Positions 1 through 9,378 of a stretch of 64,000 nucleotides of DNA are shown piece by piece. Source of the DNA: Symsagittifera roscoffensis (taxonomy: Eukaryota; Xenacoelomorpha; Acoela; Convolutidae); NCBI RefSeq assembly GCF_963678635.1, contig NC_087068.1:8188027-8252026 (forward strand), given 5' to 3'. The notes beneath the pieces are model-generated. The model saw only the letters and a program-made list of their open reading frames with translations, was not told the origin of the DNA and searched no databases. Position 1 is the first letter of the stretch. Each line of letters starts with the position of its first letter. Both the position numbers and the translations under genes were made by a program.

Positions 1-2460
1 CTCTTCGTGGCGGGGATGTTTCGCGTCCGCCACTGCATCCCAAAACTGAGTGCAATCCGACTTGAAGTGTCCTTCCAAATTACAGAAGAAGCACCTCGGA
101 CCATATTTCAAGATGAGCCCTCTAACGTACTCTTCGTGATCCTCGTCGGTCGCGTCGACGTCGTCGAGAAAGTAGCCTTTTGCCTTCATGTTCTGTTTAT
201 ATGCAGAACACGCGGAAACGTGATGGTCCATCGAACCACAGTTCGCACAAGACCTCCTCTTATACATGTCATCGCGAGGTTTGTACCAACTGGATTTCAC
301 ACCAGTGTTTGTCCCGCTGTAGTTACCATAATTGCTGTAACGGTTTTGCGCCCTCGGTCTTATGAGTAAATACTCGCGTGACTTCATACGCAAATCATCG
401 GGCGTGGGTACCTGGTCAGGTGACAGGGTGAAGTGTGTGGCCAACATCGTTTTCAACTCCTCACTCTTTACTCCGTCCATGAACTTCGAAGCAATCGCCA
501 AGTTTCGCTCAGATATTCTCTCATCGGGTTTGCTTCTCCTCCTAAGCAATTCAGGGTCGTCCAAAAATTTGTCTATGGGTTCGTCATCTCTTTGACGCCT
601 CTTTTCGAACTTCACCATAGCCTGGTGCCCTTGTACTCGAGAGCCGAAACGATTCAGCAGGATGTCGAATATCTTGCGAGCGCTGTCTCTCTCATTGGCT
701 CTTTTCACCATTACACAATTTAGTGCAGTACCCTCCAGGTTGCTTGTTAGCGCGCTGCATTCTTGTTTCTTGGAGAGACTCTCTTCCTCAAAGTGTAACT
801 TCATCACTTCTATCCAAGTATCAATGCAGCCGTCTGACTCGTCTTTGTATGATTTCGGCTTTTTCAGTGTCCTTCTTGACCTCTCTCCTCTCTCGGTTGA
901 CTTCGAGAGTTTGGTGATGAATGTTTCGAGAGATCTGTTCAGAGGCTCAAACATCGAGGCATACATCGTCGTGTCCTGTGAGACTGTAGTCAGATCTGGC
1001 AATGATTTGACTTGTGGCACAGTTGGCAACCTTGTCTCTGGAGTAGCATCTGCCTCCGGCGGGACTGGATTTGTCCAGCCAGGATTTGACGGGGCTGCCC
1101 TTGGCCGCTCCCTATTCCTAGGTTCGTAGTTCGTTCTCGAGTTTTGCTGGGCCCTGGCATAGCTGCCCGTCCCATCTCCATCGTTCGCATGGTGTGAGCG
1201 CTACCTTGGGTTGGAACGCTCCTTCTAACTGCTCCCATTCAAGATCGCGTCAAGCTTCCGCATCATTAAGTCAGATATGGCATCTAACCTTTTTTCCAGG
1301 CTAGTCATTGTATGGGCGTAGGTATTATCATGATCGTTCAACAATCGCTCGATCTCTCTTGTCATCATAGCCTCTCTTTCCTCAGACTCCTTGCTTGCCT
1401 GTGCCAGGCTCTCCGCCAGGCATTGATTGGTGTTGCGAATCAATTGAGCCTGATCAACCCTCGCTTGCGACTTCACGTGCGTTAGTTCGTCTCTCAGATT
1501 CTCCCGATCCTGGTGAGCTCTCTCGTCAACTTGATCTATCCTCTTGGTCATGTCCCGTCTCAGTTCATCCAGATCATTCATTACACCAGCGAACATGTCA
1601 CTTATATCGCCAGTTGCCCCCAATGGCGGGGTTAGCCCCAGAGAAGATGAGGTCAACTGCGGCTGCAGCCTAGTACTTGATGACGCACCGCCTTTTTGGT
1701 TGCTCATCGACGTCATCAATCTGTCGAACGTTGATGACGCTCCCATCGTTATCCCATCTGACATGGGCCTGGTCGGCGAGGCGGTCGACGCCTTCCTGCT
1801 CCTGTCGTTTCTTGGGCACGGTGTGAAGTTCACGTCCGGATGGGTTATCTCCGGGTGGTCATAACCGGAAGATAAATCTTCAGTTCGTAGTGACGCCATG
1901 CACTCATCGTGCCAAGACTTCCAGCTCTTCTTGGCCTTTGAACCCGGTTGTTCTTCACTCGGGCTTATGCTCGACATCATCGCGTTGTTACTCTGCTTGG
2001 CCAGAGATGAGTGGGTGTTAGCTGGATGTGAAAATTCTCTTCTCCACCTATGACTCTTGGTCTCCGATTTGAACATTCCCCTGAATAAAACTTCCTCTCG
2101 CGGCTCGACCTCGGATCTCTTGACTTCCTCCCGCTCGAGGTCCTCGCTCGGCTCAAAGTCGGGTCGAATAAGCGTCTGTTCTCATTCGTCAAAGGGGTTC
2201 ACAAGCGTTTCGCTCGCGGGTCCGGCCTCGGCGCTCCACCCTTGATCCCCATCGAGGTTTTTCTCGCTCCTTAGTTTCATTTCGCTCACTGAAAGATCAG
2301 GTTGACCTTTAGTCGATTCCTTTTCAGCAAACACGTCGGAAGCGCTGCTAAACGAGGATCGGCTACGCCTAGTTTTAAATTTTCGCGTGCTTCCCTTGCT
2401 CAGCCAGGGAATCTTAGTGGTCGATCCTAACGAGTCGCTGCGCTGCATACTTTGTGACAA
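1..2460 (-). pseudogene. gag: gag of copy D, frameshifted, runs off the window
   Basis: This is a structural Gag protein with nucleocapsid zinc knuckles. It reads on the minus strand in at least three frames: 2460-2182, 2076-1225, then about 1200 to the window edge. The middle segment is rich in charged heptad-like sequence (coiled coil) and ends KLDAILNGSS, matching the KLDAIL segment of the B gag. The last segment holds a capsid-like part (GCIDTWIEVMKLHFE, FEKRRQRDDEPIDKFLDD). It ends with two CCHC knuckles, CANCGSMDHHVSAC (about 255-200) and CFFCNLEGHFKSDC (about 100-50), about 38 residues apart as in B. The start at 2460 is only the first ATG of the open frame. The shifts at about 2080-2190 and 1200 mark it as a pseudogene or show sequencing errors. 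The long plus-strand open frames at 7-1129 are its shadows. Confidence 0.75.
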
Positions 2461-2919
2461 ATAACAATATTCTTATAATTTAATGGCGATGCACACGTAC
2501 CGCAAACAAGTTCAAGTTAAATTGCTTAACGCTGCCTCTTCGATCTCGTAAGTATCAAAAAAGCCTCTTAGATTTCTCAATGACAATCTTAGTGACTCAG
2601 CTAAAGTTGCACAAACAGGGCCTGCACAGTATTGATATAATACTAACTCAAACCTGTTGTATAGTATAACGGTATCACAAAATTTTCACAAGATATAATC
2701 AATACACAAAACACAATTGATAATCAGATAAGAATATCCTATAGGTGACAGCGACCTTTCGTCAGTATCAATTTACCGCCACACTCTTATCAAGTCTCTG
2801 CTTGTTAAAATCAAACAATCGTTGGTAAAAAGCAGTGATGATTCCAAAACAGATCAATAAAACTTAGTCTTAAAGAAAAAGACTTCCCTCAATCGGAACG
2901 ATCCGAAAGAACGAAGCCC

Positions 2920-3031
2920 AGGACACAGTCTTCTCAAATGGGTGTGTATATGCCTAATACACCCACCGACGTCTTTTTTTTAGGTGTCCTGCGATTGCCC
3001 GAGCTGTCCTACTAAGTAGCTCAAGGCAACC
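2920..3031 (-). other. structured leader RNA element, unit 2 of copy D
   Basis: Minus-sense order: hairpin 1 (3031-2993; TTGCC..GAGCT pairs with AGCTCGGGCAA), then an outer stem GTGTCCT/AGGACAC (in plus coordinates 2984-2990 with 2920-2926). The outer stem encloses a second hairpin (2939-2945 with 2959-2965) whose minus-sense loop contains ATTAGGC. The same architecture recurs at 3103-3216 and in copy E at 7208-7314 with different bases in the stems. Role unknown. It lies upstream of gag, where packaging or dimerisation signals are usual (inference). Confidence 0.6.
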
Positions 3032-3102
3032 TCTGACCAAAAATTTCTAAAGTCTATGAAAAAGCTCCCCCACACCCGGAACGCTCCAAGTGCACGAGAG
3101 CA

Positions 3103-3216
3103 GGGAACAACTTTTCTTCTCAAGTGAGTGTGTGTTTGCCTAATACACTCACCGAGGTCTTCTTTTATTTGTTCCCGGATTGCCCGAACTTTCCTAATAA
3201 GTAGCTCAAGGCAACC
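3103..3216 (-). other. structured leader RNA element, unit 1 of copy D
   Basis: Direct duplicate of 2920-3031. Hairpin 1 is at 3177-3216. The outer stem is GGGAACAA (3103-3110) with TTGTTCCC (3169-3176), a different 8-bp perfect stem at the place where unit 2 has AGGACAC/GTGTCCT. The inner hairpin GTGAGTGT (3124-3131) with ACACTCAC (3145-3152) also differs from the TGGGTGT/ACACCCA stem of unit 2 in paired positions. The loop again contains ATTAGGC in the minus sense. Confidence 0.6.
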
Positions 3217-3429
3217 ACACAACCAAAATCACAATCAAGAAAAAAAAATCCCGATCTAGAATCCAAAGTTGATCACGAATTTCCGGGTCAAAATGGGCTC
3301 CTATGATCCTAATAAGCACGCCTAATATCCTAATATGATCTTAATTAATTGGATATTTTCCGTTTCCCAAATTGCCACAGAAGGTTTTCTCAAGTTTCTA
3401 ACAAGGAGTGTTGTTAAGAGGCTTAAGTC

Positions 3430-3905
3430 ACTCCGGAGGGTTACTTCGGAGGGTTGTTAAGACACTTAGCCTACTTCGGAGGGTCACTTCGGAGGGTACC
3501 TTAGTCACCCAAGAGACTTCGGAGGGTCCCCCTTAACTCACTAAGGAGGGTCAATAAGAGGCTTAATGTGCTCCGGAGGGTTACTTCGGAGGGTTCTTCC
3601 AAAATTTTCAAATTTTTGAAAATGGCCTTCAACTAGCTTAAGAAAGCGTCAAAACAAGCTAAATTCCCTACGGGGTGTTGTTTTTAACTTCTTCGGAGGG
3701 TCTCGTGGAAAATCTCCACTAAGGAGGGTTGCTAAAGGGCTTAAGTCACTCCGGAGGGTGCCGCAAAAATCAGGAATAAGGGTTAATTTACCGCAGTAAA
3801 GCCTCGGTGCAATTTACTTAAAACCAGGTTGGTTGATACGGTCAACCTACCCATCAGGATAAAAAGGAGTTTTGATAAAATTTTCTGCCGCTCGGAGGGT
3901 TAACT
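3430..3905. repeat. reiterated CGGAGGGT motifs in the D leader
   Basis: About a dozen copies of CTCCGGAGGGT or CTTCGGAGGGT occur here. Several sit in longer repeats (GAGGCTTAA..CTCCGGAGGGTTACTTCGGAGGGTT at about 3419-3452 and 3558-3593). Spacing is irregular, so this is not a simple satellite. One inverted copy (GGACCCTCCG) lies at 3914-3923. A related motif, CCGGAGGGGT or CCGGAAGGGT, is reiterated in the leader of copy E. Confidence 0.8.
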
Positions 3906-4208
3906 ATAGTTTGGACCCTCCGAACCAACATATTCTACAAAAATTTTCTTTTCCGAGATTATCAACCCAAAAACGGTTGCGGTCCGGAAAATTGGTCCAA
4001 AACGTCGACTTATGGTACCAAAATTATCCCGATTGGTTGGCTAGTCTTTGAGAAATTTCCAAAAACGTGTTTGTCCAAGTGGCCTTTTTTCACCACCTAT
4101 ATAGGTTTCAACGCTCTTATTTCTCCCAATTTGTGGCACGGGAGGGTTCCGTGGAATATTCCTTCCCCACTGAAGCTTCTTTCTCCACTAATTTCCACTG
4201 CTAAGGTT

Positions 4209-4235
4209 CTTATCGTGTGTTATTGCCACGATAAG
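4209..4235. other. perfect hairpin in D leader/LTR
   Basis: CTTATCGTG (4209-4217) pairs with CACGATAAG (4227-4235), a 9-bp perfect stem with a 9-nt loop. It lies just downstream, in D sense, of the segment that resembles copy C at 49135-49260. C has a different perfect hairpin in the matching place (49027-49058). Confidence 0.55.
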
Positions 4236-4488
4236 AGGCTCCGTTTTTCTCGTGTTCCCGTACGACCGTTTCTCACTATATTTGTCGTTGTTCTGTTTTT
4301 TCGTCCTTTCCAGTCAAAATGGCCGTCTTTTTGTATTTCTCAGAAATATTGGTCTTTCGAAATTTTAAAAATTCAAATTCTCGAAATATCTAGACCCTCC
4401 TTCGCAGTAATTTTTCGTTACTAAGGCCTTTATTCGTTTTTTTTGTGTCGCCGGAATGTTGCGCTGTGCCAATCTGGCAGAATGGCAC

Positions 4489-4837
4489 AAAAGGGTTAAT
4501 CCATCTTCGATGGAGATGATGATTTTTATCTACTGAACAAAAACAATAATAATATAATAAGTAGTAGCCCTGTTTTTAGGAGTGACTTCGTGGTCTGGGG
4601 ATACTGATACCCAGCCATGAGCTCACTAATTTTGCATGTAAGTAAGTTAATTTGAGCGTTCTGGTCGAAGCCGGAGAACAATAACGTTTTTGTCGACCCG
4701 ATGTTAGAAAGACCACCAAAAAAACTGGCTTTGTTAGAGACGGTGAAACGCATGTAGAGCTCTGTTTAGACGCTGGCCAGTCGTTTTATAGCTTAGCTCT
4801 ATTTTCGGTCGATATGTACTTCCGGGCGAATGTTACA
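4489..4837 (+). repeat. 5' LTR of copy E (3' part)
   Basis: This is homologous to 9138-9378 in the same orientation and to 48457-48806 in reverse complement (the LTR of copy C). It ends CTTCCGGGCGAATGTTACA at 4837, with the canonical CA terminus, followed by the leader and a TGG-type primer-binding site. The start of the LTR is not resolved. Left of about 4489 the sequence resembles minus-oriented D material. Confidence 0.7.
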
Positions 4838-4849
4838 TAGATGTTTTTA

Positions 4850-4867
4850 TGGCGCTCCTGGGTGTTA
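4850..4867 (+). promoter_or_regulatory. candidate tRNA primer-binding site, copy E
   Basis: TGGCGCTCCT begins 12 nt after the LTR end. TGG at the start fits the CCA tail of a tRNA. The same block TTTTTATGGCGCTCCT follows the 5' LTR of B (29970). The tRNA species was not identified. Confidence 0.5.
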
Positions 4868-5104
4868 TTCTTTTTTAACATCATGACCGGCAGAACCGTT
4901 AACGAGCCTTCCGCGCCGAGCGGATGCTCTTAATAACGCCCTTAATAAACCCTAAACGCCGGGGAAAGGGTAGTTCGGAACGCGGAAGCCCTCCGGATTA
5001 CCGTGAATAGCGTTTTAACCTAGTTAATACCAAAAATTCACGTTCTAGGAAGGATGGGGGGATAGGCCCTCCCCTCGTTCCCTGAGAGGTTTTTGACCAA
5101 AAAC

Positions 5105-5220
5105 ACTTAAAGATAAATAAGAAACGAAAGAAAAAGTAGTATAGTACCCAAAAAAAACAAAAAAAAACAAAAAAAAATAACCGAAAAAAAACGAAAACTG
5201 TAAAAAAATTTTAAAAAAAT
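5105..5220 (+). repeat. A-rich low-complexity tract in the E leader
   Basis: Runs of A broken by C, G or T, about 270-380 nt after the LTR end. A similar A-rich tract lies at 30198-30288 in the leader of B, about 240-330 nt after its LTR. No gene is seen here; the minus open frame in it is low-complexity. Confidence 0.6.
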
Positions 5221-5399
5221 CAGTAGAAATCAACCCCCCAGACAAGATGTGATCCAACCCTCCCGTTTGTTGTTGATAGATATATTATTGTTAAAGGCAT
5301 TTATGTCAATCAGGATTGTCACGATCAGTTTTGTGGCCCATTTGTGAGGCTTGTACTGAAAGGTTATTTGAGTATTTAAGCACGTTAATGCTAATTTGC

Positions 5400-6985
5400 G
5401 CTCAATCCGGAAGGGTCTGCTAGTTTGCGCTCAATCCGGAAGGGTCTCGGGATTAGTGAAGAAGACTGATCCGGCAAGCAGTACAAGGAGTGAGAAGAAG
5501 GGGCTCAACGACAACAACAGTCGACTGTTGGGTATCGTTAACAAGTTTTGTATCCCTTTTTGTACACAAAATAGGATAGTAATCTGTGGGTGGCTCGACA
5601 GTGCTGCACTGTAGTGACCCTTCACCGAGCTGCGAATTTCCGAGTTAAGCGCCTTAATTCGGATATTGAACAAAACCGGAGGGGTATAGTATTACTAGTA
5701 TTATTACTTATACAGCCTATATTAATACACCTATATCGTTTTTCAGTGAAAAGCACAGTCAGCGGACCGGTTTTTAGTGTCGAAATAGCGATGTTTTGAC
5801 CCCCCCCCACAAATGGCGATTTTTGAGATATCGATATTTTTTGAAACAGAAAAAAAGGGCTAAATTAGTGAGTTACATTGTAACTGTGCTAGTATAATAG
5901 GAATAACCGGTTGAATTTAGTTCAGAAGTGGTTGGAACTATTTTGGTACCAAAAACCAAATTTTCGTGATTTTTGATAAAACAGAACACTATAAAATAAG
6001 AAAAGTTTTTGAAATTTTTGAGTTAGGACAGTAAAAAGTGTTGTTCGGATAACGTCTACTAGTGAATCGACAGGTTTAAAAATCCGTTTGCCGATAACCT
6101 TCCGGGTTACAGAGAAATCCATCTTAACGTGTTTGATTCAGTGGATTCATCAATCCAGAAGGGTCCAAATAGCATAGTTTTTGCAAAACTGTTCAACTAC
6201 AGTGTTTTAGATCAAATTTTTTGCATTGAAATAGAAGAATATAGGCCTTCTAAGCTCGGATCAATAATTTCTAGGTCGAATAGAACAGAATTGCGAAAAA
6301 AGTTAGGCGGAACCTATAAGAGAAAAATTTTTGACTTTAGAGAAAAGACGTTTTGGTTAATAACTTTGGAACTACTGGACAGATCCAGTTAATCTTGGTA
6401 CCATTAAATCGAAAATTAGCTGAGCTTACTAATAAAAACATCAATTTTTCAAAAAAAAATAAGCGTGAAAATTTCTTGGCATTGTTTTTAGCAAATTAAC
6501 CAACTCGTGAAGGTAGACCCTTCACGTTTTATAGAAACCTTTTTTTGGAAAGCCCTTACACCCCTACCAAAGGGTAGAAACGGTTGAATAAGGCAATTTT
6601 ACGCTGTTCTAGACAAAAAAAAGGAAAGGCTAAAGGCACAAAAAAACCTTAGTCGAGCCGAAATTAGGCTAGCGATAAGACACTTCACCGTTAGGGCGAA
6701 TCGTCGAATAAGAGGCTTAACTTCAATCCGGAAGGGTCTAGGGAAGGACGACACACCCTTCCTAGTTGATTCAAACAGCTTAATAGCATCGGATAACGTA
6801 TCCGGAAGGGTATGGGTTGGGAATTTAGAAAGCCTCTGAGAAGCTATCTTTACAAAACCGGAGGGGTCCAAATCCGGAGGAGTCTAAATTTTTCCAAAAC
6901 AGGAGGGGTCCCAATCCGGAGGGGTCGAAATTTTGCCAATCCGGAGGGGTCCGATTTTTGTCAATCCGGAGGGGTATTATTTTGT
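5400..6985 (+). repeat. reiterated ATCCGGAAGGGT / ATCCGGAGGGGT motifs in the E leader
   Basis: Copies lie at about 5405, 5433, 6150 (CCAGAAGGGT), 6725, 6800, and a cluster of five to six at 6850-6980. The cluster is spaced about 20-30 nt apart and mostly preceded by T- or A-rich stretches. The block at about 6080-6155 (CCTTCCGGGTTACAGAGAAATC.. GATTCAGTGGATTCA) also occurs in C at about 48985-48920, read on the minus strand. No convincing coding sequence is seen between 4868 and 7715. Confidence 0.7.
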
Positions 6986-7207
6986 CAAAACTTAAGAAGA
7001 CAACAGAAAAGAAAGTAGTTAAAGGCATTAGGTTATTAAGAGATAGGCTGGGAACCAGTGACTGCATTGGTAACTTGCTTTTTATAAAGAAAATCAGACC
7101 AAACAAAACAGGTCTAAACTCGGATATTCGCGACACTAAGCCTAAATTGAACAAGAGTGGGTAACTCATTAGTGTGGACTAAATTCAAAACAATTTGAGA
7201 AAAGTGA

Positions 7208-7314
7208 TTGCCCTGAGGATTTTAGTAGGTCTAGCTCGGGCAGTCCGAAGGCAGATAGGTGAGACAGGACTCGGTGGGTGCATTAGACGCCCATTTGAGA
7301 AAATTACTGCCTTC
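7208..7314 (+). other. structured leader RNA element, copy E
   Basis: Same architecture as the two D units: hairpin 1 TTGCCCTGAG (7208-7217) with CTCGGGCAG (7235-7243), then an outer stem GAAGGCAG (7247-7254) with CTGCCTTC (7307-7314). It encloses an inner hairpin TGGGTG (7275-7280) with CGCCCA (7288-7293) whose loop contains ATTAG. It lies about 400 nt before the gag start. A weaker related segment may lie at about 7020-7080. Confidence 0.6.
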
Positions 7315-7715
7315 AAGTTTTGTCTGTTCGGTGCAGCACCAATGGGGGAAAGCTCTTTCTTTAAAAACAAGTTCGACTATTGTACTGCGACCAACTAAAG
7401 GTACAAAACACATACGTTTTTCATAGAAATATTCCTTTTTGTTATTCCTGGTTTCAAATCAATAAAATTTGTGCTTGATTGGGTAGTGAACACACTATCT
7501 TTCAAATAGACTGATATCATCATACTGTGCTAGCTTCATATCTTACAACTAATAATCGATTATTGTGAATAAATTGTATATACGCTGTACTGCGCTAACA
7601 TACAAGGATTCGTGGTCACTATTTAATAGAAATTTTGGAATTTATTGTGTTGTGTTATTATTATCAGTAGTCAAATCAAAAGGACACTAGCAATCGAATA
7701 GTAAGAACTGGTAAA

Positions 7716-9137
7716 TTGAGTATGAGTCTAGACAAGTCAAGGATTCCTAAACTAGGTGATAGCTCCAGGAAATTCATACCTGAGAAACAGAGAAGAGCAA
7801 TGACCGACTCTTTTGTGGAAAGGATCACACGAACCCGGGCCGACAAAGGGGAGACGGTTTCAGGCAGAATGGTTGAAACCAGGAGTCAAAAGCACTCAGA
7901 AGAGCGAAAAGCTATGCTAGAAGTGCAGGTACATCCGGACAAGGCCATGAAAGGGAACCGGGAAATACATGGACCGAAGGGGAGAGGAAACAAAAGGCTG
8001 GCGTGTGAATCTAATCCGGTAGAACAAGGCCAAGATTTTGTCACTTCTACCGGGACACTGGACCGAGAGGAGATATCGGAACTGTCCGACATCTCTACTG
8101 AAATTGTGGCAATTAGAAGATCTCCCACAGACAACACCATGATGGCAGGCGTGACGGAGAAACAGGCAACGTCCTCATCGTTTTCAGAAAGAGTGAAGAA
8201 CACTTTCGGAAACATCTTTCCATTCACCATGGGAGTGGGTACAGGAGATGAAGGTGAATCCCAGGAAGAAGAAGAGGACGATGAAAAGCAAGCTGACTTT
8301 GGATCTCAAGTCAGCCTCAATAATTCGACTCAGGAGAATGAAGCATACACCGACAGAGGTACTGGTACCATGGACAAATTTGGTGTAGTGAGGACAATAA
8401 GCAAAACCACAAACACATCAGGCCAGTCAAGAGACTTTGTGAGTATGACGAATTCGTAAGTGCGAACTGGGGAGAGTAGAAACACAGGGCTTAAGCAACG
8501 CATCGGCGGAGCCAGAGGTGGATAATGAAAAAACGTCGAGGCAGAGAATCAAAGCCCGAATCTCGACCAGCACCAAGCTACATGGGATCGACAGGGTGAC
8601 ACCGCCACTAGTGGATAACGGAGCATCAATTGAAGAAGCCTTGAACAACATAGTGGCAGTATAGGAGAACAAAATGAACAGATGTCCATAAGAATGAGTG
8701 AACTAGAGAGAGCAGTCCACGTTGAAAGAGAAATTCTGCGGGAAGAAATAAACCGCAATAGACAAGAAATTAGTAGAAGCGAAAAACGCTTGAAGGAAAG
8801 AACGGAAGAACACATAGCGATGAACCTGTCGCGAATGACAAGAGAAGCGGAACAGAGAAAATTACGATTAAGAGACGACATGGAGAAATTGAGAATTCAG
8901 CAAGAGCAGTCTCTTGGGACTCTTGACACAAAGATAGACGCGATGATGGAGAGGCGAACTCAGGGTATCATGGATAGGTTGGACGGGCTACTAGGCAGCA
9001 AGAGTGGACCAAGAGAAGGGGAACCGAACTCGGAAGGTCCCAGCAGGGAGCCTAGGGTGAACTTCAATGACCAACAAAATAGGAGAAGAACATATGGATC
9101 CACTAGAGGTAGGGGCAGTTCAGCAGGCTATGCACCA
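7716..9137 (+). pseudogene. gag: gag of copy E, N-terminal part only
   Basis: The frame opens at ATG 7716 and stops at 8459. Coding-like sequence continues in a shifted frame (about 8490-8660, ..PEVDNEKTSRQRIKARIS..) and returns at 8682. The last part (8682-9137) is a strong coiled coil of heptads rich in R, E and L, ending with LDTKIDAMMERR and MDRLDGLL. This matches the LETRMD..KLDAIL region of the B gag. The protein is hydrophilic and has no signal peptide. It is cut at about 9137 by the LTR fragment, so the capsid part and zinc knuckles are missing. Assignment rests on position after the leader and on the pattern shared with B and D. Confidence 0.6.
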
Positions 9138-9378
9138 GGGGATACTGAGACCCAGCCATGAGCTCACTAATTTTGCATGTAAGTAAGTTAATATGAGCGT
9201 TCTGGTCGAAGCCGGAGAACAGTAACGTTTTTGTCGACCCGATGTTAGAAAGACCACCAAAAGAACTGGCTTTAGTAGAGACGGTGAAAAGCATGTAGAG
9301 CTCTCTTTAGACGCTGGCCAGTCGTTTTATAGCTTAGCTCTATTCTCCGTCGATATGTACTTCCGGGCGAATGTTACA
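9138..9378 (+). repeat. LTR fragment, copy E 3' side
   Basis: From GGGATACTGA onward it follows 4598-4837 nearly base for base and ends ..GGGCGAATGTTACA at 9378. Fusion to the coiled-coil part of gag indicates a deletion between gag and the 3' LTR. Confidence 0.75.

Larger units (their letters stand above)
1..4440 (-). mobile_element. LTR retrotransposon copy D (Ty3/gypsy-like), 5' part
   Basis: A minus-strand element enters the window at base 1. Its gag lies at 2460-1 and its leader at higher coordinates. The leader holds a duplicated structured element (2920-3216), about a dozen CGGAGGGT-type motifs (3430-3905) and a perfect hairpin (4209-4235). Sequence at 4265-4400 resembles 49135-49260 in the LTR of copy C in the same orientation, so part of 3900-4440 is probably the 5' LTR of D. 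The right edge is uncertain. It lies between ~4400 and 4489, where plus-oriented LTR sequence of copy E begins. Pol is outside the window. Confidence 0.65.
4489..9378 (+). mobile_element. LTR retrotransposon copy E (Ty3/gypsy-like), internally deleted
   Basis: Plus-strand order: LTR 3' part (4489-4837), primer-binding site, long leader (to 7715), N-terminal part of gag (7716-9137), then directly the 3' part of another LTR (9138-9378). Protease, RT and integrase are absent, so there is a large deletion between gag and the 3' LTR. The two LTR parts match each other and end at the same ..GAATGTTACA. A palindrome TGTGCCA/TGGCACA (4465-4489) lies at the left edge. Confidence 0.7.

Noticed and set aside
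7-1129. Long plus-strand open frames at the left edge
   Set aside because: The minus strand encodes a Gag with capsid-like sequence and two CCHC knuckles; the plus frames are its antisense shadows.
2939-3152. TTAGGC in the leader hairpins as telomeric repeat
   Set aside because: It occurs once per unit in a loop, not in tandem; coincidence with the nematode telomere hexamer is not evidence of a telomere or of the host group.
5045-5257. Small Phe-rich membrane protein on the minus strand
   Set aside because: Translation of an A-rich low-complexity tract; no homologue in the other leader beyond base composition.
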